Part shown: positions 24,823-33,711 of the stretch, piece by piece
How the letters are laid out: each line of letters begins with the position of its first letter
How positions within the stretch are numbered: the first letter of the stretch is position 1
DNA from: Lachnospiraceae bacterium
GTDB lineage: Bacteria; Bacillota; Clostridia; Lachnospirales; Lachnospiraceae
Length of the DNA: 33,843 nucleotides
Assembly: GCA_017634975.1 (NCBI GenBank)
Contig: JAGBMJ010000029.1
Location: 1-33,843 of the forward strand
Direction: 5' to 3'
Position numbers and translations under genes: made by a program
The notes under the pieces: generated by a model
Database searches by the model: none
What the model saw: the letters and a program-made list of their open reading frames with translations, nothing else
What the model was told of the DNA's origin: nothing

Positions 24823-25143
24823 TTACTTCTCCGCTTTTTCGACCTGTGCGATCGCGCTCTTGCGCATCGGGATACGGCAGTTCTTATTGCTGCCGAATTC
24901 TACGATCACATCATCTTCCGTGATATCGATGAGCACGCCGTAAAAGCCGCTGGTCGTCACGACCACATCGCCCACTTCCATAGAAGAATGCATCTCCTGG
25001 ATCTTCTTCTGCTCTTTCTTCTGCGGCAGGACCAGCATAAAATAAAACACCGCCAGCATCGCTACGATGGAAATGATCATAGAGATCCCCATCCCGCCGG
25101 CAGCCCCATCTGCAGCCGCATCCAGTAAAAAGAAGTTGTTCAT
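24823..25143 (-). CDS. yajC: Preprotein translocase subunit YajC
   Basis: A 106-residue single-pass membrane protein that accompanies SecDF in the Sec translocon. There is a hydrophobic helix at about residues 19-37 (MIISIVAMLAVFYFMLVLP), followed at once by the family motif PQKKEQKK and the soluble domain (MEVGDVVVTTSGFYGVLIDI). The ATG at 25143 is picked over one at 25173 because AGGAGG stands before it. It is downstream of tgt, the classic tgt-yajC order, but secD/secF do not follow; leuB does. Confidence 0.95.
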   Translation of the reverse strand: MNNFFLLDAAADGAAGGMGISMIISIVAMLAVFYFMLVLPQKKEQKKIQEMHSSMEVGDVVVTTSGFYGVLIDITEDDVIVEFGSNKNCRIPMRKSAIAQVEKAEK

Positions 25144-25195
25144 CGTTTTATTTCCTCCTAAATATAAGTTCAAAATGATAAAGGTAAACTCTTAT

Positions 25196-25224
25196 ATCAT
25201 ACACAAAAGCCGTGATTCCCGCAA
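25196..25224 (-). promoter_or_regulatory. Candidate sigma-A promoter of yajC
   Basis: On the minus strand TTGCGG (25219-25224), a 17-base spacer and TATGAT (25196-25201) lie in the 85-base gap between the tgt stop and the yajC ATG. A TG dinucleotide just before the -10 adds strength. It would also serve the leuB operon if no terminator intervenes. Confidence 0.65.
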
Positions 25225-25228
25225 GTCT

Positions 25229-26377
25229 TTATTTCTCTTCCCCCGCCTGCATACGCTCCAGCGTTTCTTTTTTGAACGCTGCATAATTCCCGGCTTCGAT
25301 CGCCGCACGGATCTCTTCCATCAGGTGGTTATAATAGTACAGATTGTGCAGGACACACATCCGCATCCCCAGCATCTCTTTTGCTTTGAGCAGGTGCCGC
25401 ACATACCCCCGGGAATACCTGCGGCAGGTTGGACAGCCGCAGCCTTCCTCGATCGGTCGGTCATCCGTCTCATACTTCGCATTCATCAGATTGATCTTGC
25501 CGAATCGGGTGTATAAATGCGCATGTCTGCCGTTTCTGGTCGGGTATACACAGTCAAAGAAATCCACCCCGCGGTCTACCGCTTCCAGAATGTTGGCCGG
25601 GGTGCCCACCCCCATCAGATACGTCGGCTTGTTCTGCGGCAGATAAGGTACCGTTTCATCCAGGATGTAGTACATCTGCTCATGGCTCTCGCCGACCGCC
25701 AGACCACCCACCGCATAACCGTCCATATCCATCTCCGCGATCTGTTTGGCATGCTCGATCCGGATATCCGCATACACCGCCCCCTGGTTGATACCGAAGA
25801 GCAGCTGTTCCTTATTGATCGTGTCTTCCCTCGCATTCAGCTCCGCCATCTTGATCCGGCAGCGTTCCAGCCATCTGGTGGTACGTTCCACGGATCTCTG
25901 AACATACTCGCGCTCTGCCAGTGCCGGCGGGCATTCGTCAAATGCCATGGCGATCGTCGATGCCAGATTCGACTGGATCTGCATACTTTCTTCCGGCCCG
26001 ATAAAAAGCTTCCGCCCGTCAATATGCGACTGAAAGGTCACACCTTCCTCTTTGATCTTACGCAGTCCAGCCAGGGAAAAAACCTGAAACCCGCCGGAAT
26101 CCGTAAGAATCGGCTTATTCCAGCTCATAAAGCGGTGCAGCCCGCCCATTTTCTTTACGATCTCGTCCCCGGGGCGGACATGCAGATGATAGGTATTGGA
26201 TAATTCCACCTGTGTGCCGATGTTTTCCAGATCTTCGGTAGAAACGGCACCTTTGATTGCTGCGACCGTTCCCACGTTCATAAATACCGGTGTCTGGATC
26301 GTCCCATGTACCGTTTCCATCACTGCCCGTTTGGCCCTGCCATCCGTAGCGATGACCTGATACTTCATTTTACTCAT
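25229..26377 (-). CDS. tgt: tRNA-guanine(34) transglycosylase
   Basis: A 382-residue enzyme that exchanges guanine 34 for a 7-deazaguanine (preQ1 in bacteria) in tRNAs with GUN anticodons. The substrate Asp region DSGGFQVFSL, the nucleophile region FFDCVYPTRNGRHA and a zinc site (CGCPTCRRY ... LHNLYYY) are all present. The start at 26377 overlaps the stop of the HD-GYP gene by 8 bases and follows GGTGGGAA; a Met three residues in is possible. The overlap suggests translational coupling with the HD-GYP gene. yajC follows. Confidence 0.96.
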   Translation of the reverse strand: MSKMKYQVIATDGRAKRAVMETVHGTIQTPVFMNVGTVAAIKGAVSTEDLENIGTQVELSNTYHLHVRPGDEIVKKMGGLHRFMSWNKPILTDSGGFQVFSLAGLRKIKEEGVTFQSHIDGRKLFIGPEESMQIQSNLASTIAMAFDECPPALAEREYVQRSVERTTRWLERCRIKMAELNAREDTINKEQLLFGINQGAVYADIRIEHAKQIAEMDMDGYAVGGLAVGESHEQMYYILDETVPYLPQNKPTYLMGVGTPANILEAVDRGVDFFDCVYPTRNGRHAHLYTRFGKINLMNAKYETDDRPIEEGCGCPTCRRYSRGYVRHLLKAKEMLGMRMCVLHNLYYYNHLMEEIRAAIEAGNYAAFKKETLERMQAGEEK

Positions 26378-28277
26378 TTACGGTTCCCACCTGTCCTGTT
26401 CGTGATCCTTCGGATCCCTTTTTCTCTTCTTTCATTTCCGCTTCCGTTCGGTCTCTGGCTTCCTGCCTCGCCTTTTCCTCTTCTTCCAGAGATTCCTTCC
26501 GGTAGAACTGTTCCAGTCTCGGACGTGCTTTTTCGTAGCATTCCCTGAGCTGCGGATCAAAATGCGTTCCCATGCCTTCAGAGATAATACGATCAGCCTC
26601 TTCAAAAGACATGCTCTCCTTATAAACACGTTTACTCACCAGCGCATCATAGACATCGGCAATTGCCATGATCCGGGCTTCCAACGGGATCTCTTCGCCT
26701 TTTAAGCCGTCCGGATAACCGGAACCGTCCCAACGCTCGTGATGATAATGCGCCACATTTTCTGCCAGATGATGAAATGCCTTATCGTCCGTATCTTTTA
26801 AGATCTCATGCACGATACGGGCTCCCTCGGCTGCATGTGCCTTCATCTTTTCATATTCCTCCGGTTCGAAACGCCCCGGTTTACGCAGGATCGCATCATC
26901 GACAGCGATCTTTCCCAGATCGTGCATAGGCGCCGCCTTGATGATATTCCTGCAGAACTCCTCCGTCAATACCGGTGTTCCGAGTTTCAGGATCTCATCG
27001 ATCAGGATACGCACACACACACTGGTGCGCTTGATATGCCCGCCGGTGGAATTATCACGGCTTTCTACCATCGCCGCCATACTCATGATCAGGTTATCAT
27101 GCATACGGATGATGCTTGCGGTCTTCATTGCAACTTCATCCTGCAGCTGCGCCCGGTACTGTGTGAGCAGGCGGATATATTTCTGATTCTGCGTATCATT
27201 CGTCAGGATGATCTGATAGCCGCATTTTTTCGTACCGTCATGCAGATACCGCACCTGCACCCGGTAGATTTCCTCAGTCAATGCCGGCTTTTCTTCTTCG
27301 GTGTCCGGCTTTTCCGCAGTTTCGTCCGCTTTCTCTGTCTCTCCGGAGTCTTTGTTCTCCTCTTTCGCCGGAGTCACACTGTAATACTTCGCACCTGTAT
27401 TTTCGTTATCCTTAAACCAGGCCAGCCAGTTAAGCAGATTGTCTTCCAGCCCGTCCACGCCGATGATCGTATTGTCAACCGCGATCTCTTCCAGCACCGG
27501 AAGAATGTGTCTGGCAGCCTCATTGCTGCCCAGATAATGGTATTGAAAATCCAGCGAGATAAAACCGGTATCCCCGGAGCGTGCCATGGATTCGATCGCC
27601 ATATCGCTCACATGATAGAGTTCCATCCGCTGCACGATCACCAGATATATGAGCTGTGCATATACATAGCAGAGCGGTGTCAGCTCCATTCCCACCGGCA
27701 GCAGCGGTTTGGCGAGGTATCCGATCACCGAGATCAAATGCGGGTAAAACAGCATATCCAGCACCTGTCTCGACACCTGCTTCTTCTTGCGCCAGGTATA
27801 GATCAGCGCCCACAGACTGAATCCGCAGAACAGCGCAAGCACCGCATAAAAAACGGTATGCATAAACCCGTATTCCTTCACGGGTATCCAGACATTGTTT
27901 TTCTGCACGACCTCGATCGTCTTATAAAACCAGCTGCCCTCCTCACCGATCGTCAATACGCTGCAATAGACCGCAGCACATAATGCAAAGGAGGCAAACC
28001 GCAGCCGGTATCCCAGCCGTATCCCACACAGATCCAGGATACACAGGCTGATAAACCAGGGAAAGAAACAGCCCCCGAGAAATACGATCTTCAGACCGAA
28101 CAGAACGATCTGCAGATCCGGCTCGTCAAAAAGCTCCAGATACGCATAATTCATCACCGGGATCAGCAGAAACAGGATCGTGATATTCACTTCGTAACGC
28201 CGGCGCCAGATAAAAACATAAAAGGTTGTCAGCATCAGCGACAACACAAAAGCCGCCATATAGTAGATCTGAATCAT
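26370..28277 (-). CDS. Membrane-anchored HD-GYP domain protein (probable cyclic-di-GMP phosphodiesterase)
   Basis: A 635-residue protein. The N-terminus has about seven hydrophobic segments (residues 1-220, like the 7TM input module of some histidine kinases). A PAS-like region follows (about 235-370), containing an acidic low-complexity insert (Glu/Asp/Lys-rich, about 300-330). A helical linker leads to the HD-GYP domain, with HD at 452-453 in MHDLGK and HHERWDGSGYP at 512-522. The C-terminus is a highly charged coiled-coil tail. All residues expected for cyclic di-GMP hydrolysis are intact, but activity is inferred. ATG 28277 is preferred over 28316 because GGAGAAGGA precedes it. It overlaps tgt by 8 bases. 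Confidence 0.92.
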   Translation of the reverse strand: MIQIYYMAAFVLSLMLTTFYVFIWRRRYEVNITILFLLIPVMNYAYLELFDEPDLQIVLFGLKIVFLGGCFFPWFISLCILDLCGIRLGYRLRFASFALCAAVYCSVLTIGEEGSWFYKTIEVVQKNNVWIPVKEYGFMHTVFYAVLALFCGFSLWALIYTWRKKKQVSRQVLDMLFYPHLISVIGYLAKPLLPVGMELTPLCYVYAQLIYLVIVQRMELYHVSDMAIESMARSGDTGFISLDFQYHYLGSNEAARHILPVLEEIAVDNTIIGVDGLEDNLLNWLAWFKDNENTGAKYYSVTPAKEENKDSGETEKADETAEKPDTEEEKPALTEEIYRVQVRYLHDGTKKCGYQIILTNDTQNQKYIRLLTQYRAQLQDEVAMKTASIIRMHDNLIMSMAAMVESRDNSTGGHIKRTSVCVRILIDEILKLGTPVLTEEFCRNIIKAAPMHDLGKIAVDDAILRKPGRFEPEEYEKMKAHAAEGARIVHEILKDTDDKAFHHLAENVAHYHHERWDGSGYPDGLKGEEIPLEARIMAIADVYDALVSKRVYKESMSFEEADRIISEGMGTHFDPQLRECYEKARPRLEQFYRKESLEEEEKARQEARDRTEAEMKEEKKGSEGSRTGQVGTVNE

Positions 28278-28331
28278 AGCCTGTCCTTCTCCGTAATCCT
28301 TGTTCCGATATCCCATCTACATATTTCAAAT

Positions 28332-28360
28332 ATTATAGAGTTTTTCAAATAGAATTGCAA
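28332..28360 (-). promoter_or_regulatory. Sigma-A promoter of the HD-GYP/tgt unit
   Basis: On the minus strand TTGCAA (28355-28360), a 17-base spacer and a perfect TATAAT (28332-28337) lie 55 bases before the start codon. It is divergent from the aroC promoter, about 40 bases apart. Confidence 0.82.
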
Positions 28361-28400
28361 TAAGAGCCCCGGGAATTTCCTGCTTTCCCATGACTCCCAT

Positions 28401-28430
28401 TTGCAAAATCACTCCCACCCATGCTATACT
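28401..28430 (+). promoter_or_regulatory. Sigma-A promoter of aroC
   Basis: TTGCAA (28401-28406), an 18-base spacer and TATACT (28425-28430) with a TGC extension. It lies 46 bases before the aroC ATG. Confidence 0.75.
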
Positions 28431-28475
28431 CTTCAAAGCATATTTCAGTACATTTTTTACAGGGGGAATCAAATT

Positions 28476-29591
28476 ATGCCCGGATCCACATTCGGAAAAC
28501 ATTTCAGAGTAACTACCTGGGGGGAATCCCACGGCCCGGCGCTCGGCTGTGTCATCGACGGCTGTCCGGCAGGACTGACCCTGAGTGAAGAAGATATCCA
28601 GCCGTATCTGGCCAGACGCAAGCCCGGTACTTCGGCTGCCACCACACAGCGTAAGGAAGATGATCTGGTTGAGATCCTGTCCGGTGTATTCGAAGGTGTC
28701 ACCACCGGCGCTCCCATTTCGCTGATGATCCGTAACACATCCCAGCGTTCCGGCGATTACGGCAATCTCGTCGATACCTATCGTCCGGGGCATGCGGATT
28801 ATACCTTTGATCAGAAATACGGTACCCGTGATTATCGCGGCGGCGGACGCAGTTCCGGCCGGGAGACCGCTGCCCGCGTGGCTGCCGGAGCAGTTGCCAT
28901 AAAAATCTTACGTAATCTGGGGATCTCTGTCTATGCCGGTACCACGGCCATCGGTCCGGTTGCACTGGATACCGAAAAACTGTCCGCACTAACAGAATCA
29001 GACTTTATTGCCGCACGTTCCAATGCCGTCGGCATGCCGGATGCTTCTACGGCGGAACAGGCAATGAAATATATTGAAGAATGTCGTATGCAGCGCGATT
29101 CCGTAGGCGGTGTTGTGGAATGCCGCATCGACGGCGCACCGGCCGGACTCGGCGAGACCGTATTCGACAAGCTCGATGCCCTGCTCGGCCAGGCCATCTT
29201 TTCGATCGGTGCAGTCAAAGCCGTCGAGATCGGAGACGGTATCGCCGTTGCCACCCGCAAAGGCAGTGAGAATAACGATCCGATCCGCATCAAAGACGGG
29301 AAAGCCGCCTTTGAAAGCAATCACGCCGGTGGTATCCTGGGCGGTATGTCCAACGGGGACCGGATCGTGGTACGCGCCTATTTCAAACCCACCCCTTCCA
29401 TCTTCCGGCCGCAGGAGACCATCAAAAAAGACGGTACGGAAACCGTCTTAGAGATTGCCGGGCGCCACGATCCCGTGGTCGTTCCCCGTGCCGTTGTCGT
29501 TGTGGAATCCATGTGTGCCCTGACTCTTGCCGATCTGCTGCTCATCAATATGGGAGCTAAGATGGAGCATCTGGAAAAAATATACCGGTAA
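28476..29591 (+). CDS. aroC: Chorismate synthase
   Basis: A 371-residue FMN-dependent lyase that makes chorismate from 5-enolpyruvylshikimate 3-phosphate. It begins PGSTFGKHFRVTTWGESHG, the first family signature. GGGRSSGRETAARVAAGA, the second signature, and the C-terminal SNHAGGILGGMSNG and RHDPVVVPRAV are complete. The ATG at 28476 follows AGGGGGA; an in-frame start at 28401 would begin upstream of the promoter -10 and is rejected. It is the only large plus-strand gene in the window, monocistronic, and convergent with the lactonase gene. No other shikimate genes are near. Confidence 0.97.
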   Translation: MPGSTFGKHFRVTTWGESHGPALGCVIDGCPAGLTLSEEDIQPYLARRKPGTSAATTQRKEDDLVEILSGVFEGVTTGAPISLMIRNTSQRSGDYGNLVDTYRPGHADYTFDQKYGTRDYRGGGRSSGRETAARVAAGAVAIKILRNLGISVYAGTTAIGPVALDTEKLSALTESDFIAARSNAVGMPDASTAEQAMKYIEECRMQRDSVGGVVECRIDGAPAGLGETVFDKLDALLGQAIFSIGAVKAVEIGDGIAVATRKGSENNDPIRIKDGKAAFESNHAGGILGGMSNGDRIVVRAYFKPTPSIFRPQETIKKDGTETVLEIAGRHDPVVVPRAVVVVESMCALTLADLLLINMGAKMEHLEKIYR

Positions 29592-29611
29592 CATCTTCCC
29601 GGTTTCCGCAA

Positions 29612-29640
29612 AACCATGGGGACGTTCCTTGGGCGAGCCA
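29612..29640. repeat. Decayed copy of the GGGACGGTTCTT palindromic repeat
   Basis: Between the convergent aroC and lactonase genes, ACCATGGGGACGTTCCTTGG followed by GCGAGCCA matches copy 1 at 15457-15486 with one deletion and a few substitutions. The AATCGGAATTT just after it resembles the outer arm of that element (AACCGGAATTT). Pairing is largely lost, so it looks like a remnant. Confidence 0.6.
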
Positions 29641-29656
29641 AATCGGAATTTCTCTT

Positions 29657-30721
29657 CTATTTTAGTTCATGAAATACCACGCAGTTCGGTTCCTGGATCG
29701 GGATCTCCTTGGTATTCATTACCAGCGTCCCTTTCTCTATGTCCACCGCAAAGAAGGTCATCGTATTCCCCTCGTGATTGAGCGATACCAGATGCCGGTT
29801 GTCCGGGAAGAGCTGCGCATCCTTCGGATAAGCGCCGCTGATCGGCAGACACAGCTTCTTGGTCAAAAGGCCCGTCTTCGGATCGATCTCGTAGATCACC
29901 ACACTGTTATCTCCTGCATTGGAACAGATCAGATACTTAAAGTCCTGTGACAGGTTCAGGGCACTGGCTGCCGCATCTCCTGCGTGATACTCATTGAGCG
30001 TTGAGATTGTCTGGATCTTTTCAAACTCCGGATTCCCTTCCTCTTTCTCAAAGTAATGGTATACATCCACATAGCTCTTGGCCTCGTGAATGATATAGAT
30101 ATACTGTCCGTCCCTGGAGGTTTTGATATGACGTGGTCCGGAATACTGTTCGGAATGGATGATATCCACCAGTTTGAGTTTTCCTTTCCCGTGATCCACC
30201 TGATACACCTTTACGTGATCCAGCCCCAGATCCGCAGCCAGCAGATACTTGTTATCGCGGGTCATTTTGACGCAGTTGACATGCGGCCGGAAATTGCGAT
30301 CCGCGATGCTGCCGATCCCGCGGTGGTAGATCTCGTCCGTGATCTCACCGATTGTACCGTCATTCTTCAGTGACAGCACGGTGATCTTACCGTCATGGTA
30401 TCCGGCTACAAACAGATAGCGGTCCTTGTAGTCGGTAGAAAGATAGCAGCCACGCATACCGTTGATCGATGCCTGCGTGATGTTCTCCAGTCCCCCGTCC
30501 GCTTTGATCTTATAGCCTTCCACCCCGTAATCTGTAATGGAATACAGATATTTCCGGTTGTGCGTGATCGTCACATACGAGGAATTGGAGATCTCCACCC
30601 CCTCTTTTTCGTGAAAAACACCATTTTTCATATCCACATCGTATACACGGATGCCCACCTTGCTGCCCCGGGTATAGCAGGATACATACGCCATGATCTT
30701 TGAGTCTTTTTTCTCTGCCAT
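29657..30721 (-). CDS. Lactonase family protein (6-phosphogluconolactonase-like beta-propeller)
   Basis: A 354-residue protein of the Pgl (COG2706) seven-bladed beta-propeller type. It has repeated propeller strands such as KYLLAADLGLDHVKVYQVD, with family sequences GPRHIKTSRDGQYIYIIHE and GAYPKDAQLFPDNRHLVSLNHEGNTM. E. coli Pgl hydrolyses 6-phosphogluconolactone, but many members are uncharacterised, so the substrate is uncertain. No signal peptide is seen. The start at 30721 follows GAGAGG at a long spacing; a second Met at residue 10 (MAYVSCYTRG) is an alternative. It lies 30 bases after the citrate synthase gene. Confidence 0.85.
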   Translation of the reverse strand: MAEKKDSKIMAYVSCYTRGSKVGIRVYDVDMKNGVFHEKEGVEISNSSYVTITHNRKYLYSITDYGVEGYKIKADGGLENITQASINGMRGCYLSTDYKDRYLFVAGYHDGKITVLSLKNDGTIGEITDEIYHRGIGSIADRNFRPHVNCVKMTRDNKYLLAADLGLDHVKVYQVDHGKGKLKLVDIIHSEQYSGPRHIKTSRDGQYIYIIHEAKSYVDVYHYFEKEEGNPEFEKIQTISTLNEYHAGDAAASALNLSQDFKYLICSNAGDNSVVIYEIDPKTGLLTKKLCLPISGAYPKDAQLFPDNRHLVSLNHEGNTMTFFAVDIEKGTLVMNTKEIPIQEPNCVVFHELK

Positions 30722-30751
30722 AATGATCCGAACCTCTCTTTTTCGAACTTG

Positions 30752-32128
30752 TTACGCTCTCTCTTCCATAGGGACATAATCCTTATGCTGCCCCACATAT
30801 TTGTATGCCGGACGGATGATCTTTCCCTTGTTCACCAGTTCTTCCAGGCGATGTGCACTCCAGCCGGAAATACGTGCGATCGCAAACATCGGGGTAAAGA
30901 GTTCCTCCGGAATGCCCAGCATGGAATACAAAAAACCGCTGTAAAAATCCACGTTTGCGCATACCGGTTTGAACACGCGGCGTCCCTTGGTGATCAGCTC
31001 TGCCGCGACCCGCTCCACCATATCATAAAGCGCAAACTCTTCCATACGTCCTTTTTCTTCGGCCAGCGTTCTCGTACACTCCTTCAGGATCTCTTTTCTG
31101 GGATCGGACAGCGTGTAAACGGCATGCCCCATACCGTAGATCAGACCGGAATGATCAAACATATCCCCGGACAACACTTTGGTAAGATACTCTCTTACGG
31201 CGCTTTCGTCGGTCCAGTCACTGATCTTTTCTTCCATATCGTGGAACATCATCTGCACCTTCAGATTGGCACCGCCATGCTTCGGACCTTTCAGGGAGGC
31301 TACTGCCGCTGCCATTGCCGAATAGCTGTCCGTGCCGGAACTGGTGACCACATGCGTGGTAAAGGTCGAATTGTTACCGCCGCCGTGCTCTGCATGAACC
31401 ACCAGCGCCGTATCCAGAACATACGCCTCCAGCGGAGTGAACTTTCCGTCCGGGCGAAGGATATTCAGAATATTTTCCGCCGTGGAATACTCCTTGACGG
31501 GCGTACGTAATACCAGGTTCTCATTGAGTGCATAATGCCGGTAGCAATGATATGCATATACCGAGATGAGCGGCATCTTTCCGATCATCTGCAGGCACTG
31601 CCTGAGCACATTCGGTACCGAAGTATCCTCCGGATTCTCGTCAAAGGAATACAGATTCAGAACCGCCTTCTGCAGCGAGTTCATGATATTGACACTCGGA
31701 TGATACTGGATGACATCACGGACAAACTCATTGGACAATTCCTGCAGGTCTCCGAGTACTGCGCAGAAACTCTCGAACTGTTTTGCATTTGGCAGTTCGC
31801 CAAACAGCAAAAGATAAGTGATCTCTTCAAAAGCGAAACGCCGGTTCACGTCACCTTTTACCAGATCACGCACATTATAGCCGTGATAGTATAACTGACC
31901 GGGCGCCGGTTCCTTCACACCGCCCACGATCTTGGTGCCGTTCACATCGGAAATCTCGGTTAAGCCGGTCAGTACACCCTTGCCGTTAGAGTCACGCAGA
32001 CCGCGCTTGACGTCGTACTCCATATACAGGTTCTGGTCGATCTCACCGGATGCCATGCAAAACTGCACCAGCTCATCAAACAGTCCCTTTCTGTCTTCAC
32101 TCAGTTCCATCATGCTGTTTTGGTACAT
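30752..32128 (-). CDS. Citrate/2-methylcitrate synthase
   Basis: A 458-residue citrate synthase-fold protein. The catalytic triad is visible: H245 in VVHAEHGGGNNSTF, H335 in YGMGHAVYTLSDP, and D394 in ANVDFYSGF. Condensation of acetyl-CoA (or propionyl-CoA) with oxaloacetate is expected; the sequence alone does not separate citrate from 2-methylcitrate activity. Clostridia use it mainly to make 2-oxoglutarate for glutamate. An N-terminal extension of about 40 residues precedes the usual start of the fold. ATG 32128 follows GAGGAAGAA. No aconitase or isocitrate dehydrogenase gene is adjacent. Confidence 0.92.
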   Translation of the reverse strand: MYQNSMMELSEDRKGLFDELVQFCMASGEIDQNLYMEYDVKRGLRDSNGKGVLTGLTEISDVNGTKIVGGVKEPAPGQLYYHGYNVRDLVKGDVNRRFAFEEITYLLLFGELPNAKQFESFCAVLGDLQELSNEFVRDVIQYHPSVNIMNSLQKAVLNLYSFDENPEDTSVPNVLRQCLQMIGKMPLISVYAYHCYRHYALNENLVLRTPVKEYSTAENILNILRPDGKFTPLEAYVLDTALVVHAEHGGGNNSTFTTHVVTSSGTDSYSAMAAAVASLKGPKHGGANLKVQMMFHDMEEKISDWTDESAVREYLTKVLSGDMFDHSGLIYGMGHAVYTLSDPRKEILKECTRTLAEEKGRMEEFALYDMVERVAAELITKGRRVFKPVCANVDFYSGFLYSMLGIPEELFTPMFAIARISGWSAHRLEELVNKGKIIRPAYKYVGQHKDYVPMEERA

Positions 32129-32191
32129 AGTTCTTCCTCTTTCCTATACTCTCTTTATATCTGTCCGGAACCGCCATGCGCTCCCGAATCG

Positions 32192-32779
32192 TCATCTGCC
32201 GTTTCCGTTTCTGCCCCGGCAGCCGCCTCCACACCGGCTTTTCGACGGTACATTGTGCAGCACCTTCTGCCGTATATAACGGTTTGTCGCTTCTTCGCCG
32301 TATTTGGCATTCATCGTCAGCAGCTTCTCCAGCAGCCGTTTGGTCTTCGGATGCAGAAGCGGCGTGATATCCCCCTTGTTATAATATTCCAATACCGAAG
32401 CATCGGTATATTTATCCCCCAAATACACCTTGGATGCTGCCAGGCGGTCTTCAAACATTTCCACAATATAGCGGTTCGGCATCCGAGCTGGTACCATTTT
32501 GGTATCGCAGTCCGCATAATCGATCCAGTATTCAAAATGATGCTTATTGCGCCCTTTATGATGCAGCCAGGCCGCAGAATACCCCTTCTCCTCGCGTTCC
32601 GCCACATTCGGACTGCGATAGCCCTGATAGTATTTCACGCCGTTGAAAAACTCCTCCGGCGAATACTTGGACAGATCGTGCATCAGGCCCTGCCGGTACA
32701 GCCCCACTGCAAAACAGCCTTTCATCACCAGCAGCCGGTGATGTGTGATCGTCTTAAAATGACGCCAAATGCTTCCCAT
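32192..32779 (-). CDS. DUF5662 family protein (possible C-terminal frameshift)
   Basis: A 195-residue protein of unknown function. Conserved-looking stretches are LMHDLSKYSPEEFFNG, with an HD pair, and HHKGRNKHHFEYW, which suggest a helical His/Asp-rich metal site like an HD-type fold; this is an inference. It starts at ATG 32779 after AAAAGGGGAAACC. The last 18 residues (SRCGGGCRGRNGNGR) look artificial. Dropping one A from the run at 32239-32242 continues into an Ala/Glu/Asp-rich tail that ends at 32155, just before the citrate synthase ribosome site. It is divergent from the DUF1292 gene and heads the citrate synthase-lactonase unit. Confidence 0.8.
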   Translation of the reverse strand: MGSIWRHFKTITHHRLLVMKGCFAVGLYRQGLMHDLSKYSPEEFFNGVKYYQGYRSPNVAEREEKGYSAAWLHHKGRNKHHFEYWIDYADCDTKMVPARMPNRYIVEMFEDRLAASKVYLGDKYTDASVLEYYNKGDITPLLHPKTKRLLEKLLTMNAKYGEEATNRYIRQKVLHNVPSKSRCGGGCRGRNGNGR

Positions 32780-32831
32780 TTGGTTTCCCCTTTTCTAAAA
32801 CATAACTTCTTGTATTTTATCATAAAACCAC

Positions 32832-32860
32832 TTGCCAGAAAAGACCATTTTTAATACAAT
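32832..32860 (+). promoter_or_regulatory. Sigma-A promoter of the DUF1292 gene
   Basis: TTGCCA (32832-32837), a 17-base spacer and TACAAT (32855-32860) lie 50 bases before the ATG. Confidence 0.72.
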
Positions 32861-32909
32861 TAAGACCATATATATCGTGATTACGACGATTCTACAGGAG
32901 GAATATAAA

Positions 32910-33224
32910 ATGGGTAAGCAAAACGAAGATGATGATGACGAAATGTACGTAGATCTGGAACTGGACGACGGTACCGTCACCTGCTCCATCGTTGCTATCT
33001 TTTCCGCTGCCAACGGCCGGGATTACATCGCTCTTCTGCCGCTGGATGAAGACGGCGAAAATGAAGACGGCGAAGTATGGCTCTACGGTCACGAAGAAGA
33101 TGCGGAGGGCAATCCCTCTCTGCGCTACATCGATGATGAGGAAGAATACGAACTTGCTTCCGATGCTTTTGACGAATATCTGGACAAACAGGAATTCGAC
33201 GAGCTGGTAGACGAAGAAGAATAA
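32910..33224 (+). CDS. DUF1292 family acidic protein
   Basis: A 104-residue protein of unknown function with over a third Asp or Glu (39 by my count). The core ELDDGTVTCSIVAIFSAANGRDYIALLP, with an acidic C-terminus (DDEEEYELASDAFDEYLD), fits DUF1292, a small Firmicutes family often found near the yrrK-mreB or alaS regions. The ATG at 32910 follows AGGAGG at a proper distance; a longer reading from 32832 starts inside the promoter and is rejected. It is a single-gene unit ending in a terminator. Extra acidic residues before residue 12 (EDDDDE) mark the N-terminus. Confidence 0.88.
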   Translation: MGKQNEDDDDEMYVDLELDDGTVTCSIVAIFSAANGRDYIALLPLDEDGENEDGEVWLYGHEEDAEGNPSLRYIDDEEEYELASDAFDEYLDKQEFDELVDEEE

Positions 33225-33294
33225 TTCATTACTGCGACACGTAATTCAAGTAAGTATGTATGTAGCAACTAATGTAACAGCCTATCTCATCTAT

Positions 33295-33340
33295 AGGGAG
33301 CCCTGATTTCCCGGAAAGATTGGAGCTCTCTTTCTTTTTT
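33295..33340 (+). terminator. Rho-independent terminator after the DUF1292 gene
   Basis: AGGGAGC (33295-33301) pairs with GCTCTCT (33325-33331), with two more C-G pairs beyond a bulge. The T-rich tract TTTCTTTTTT (33331-33340) follows. The 70 bases between the stop codon and this hairpin show nothing recognisable. Confidence 0.65.
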
Positions 33341-33353
33341 GCGCAACTCTCTT

Positions 33354-33707
33354 TTATTGGTGTTCAACCATCTCTCCGAGAGAGTCTCTCTCTTTATTTT
33401 CAGCCGAAACACCAAAATTTGGGTATCGTTCAAAGACCATCTCTAAAAAATCTTCTCTATTGACTCCCAAATATGAAAGCATTTCATCTTCATTACCATT
33501 TAATATTGAATCATAGGGTACCTTTCCTTCCAGCGTTACATATAAATCTATGTATGTTTGCAATTCATAAACTCTAGGTTCTTCGGATTTCGTATAATAT
33601 TCAAACCAGTTATCAATAAACCTATTTCCTTTTTCAACCCAAATATCATATTCCCAGTCTTCAATCGCATAGCCATGCTCATATATAAAATAGTATTGAT
33701 CCCTAAA
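33354..33707 (-). pseudogene. Truncated gene of unknown function, N-terminus lost at a repeat junction
   Basis: A minus-strand frame is open from 33707 to the stop at 33354, about 117 residues, with no plausible start. The first in-frame candidates are internal (TTG at 33563, an ATG near residue 80), without ribosome sites. The protein is rich in Trp, Tyr and acidic residues (YAIEDWEYDIWVEKGNRFID, then YPNFGVSAENKERDSLGE). I recognise no family; the size and composition would suit an immunity-type small protein, which is only a guess. Base composition is clearly more AT-rich than the other genes, suggesting acquisition. The frame ends in TAG exactly where the IS-like repeat array begins. Confidence 0.55.
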
Positions 33708-33711
33708 CTAT

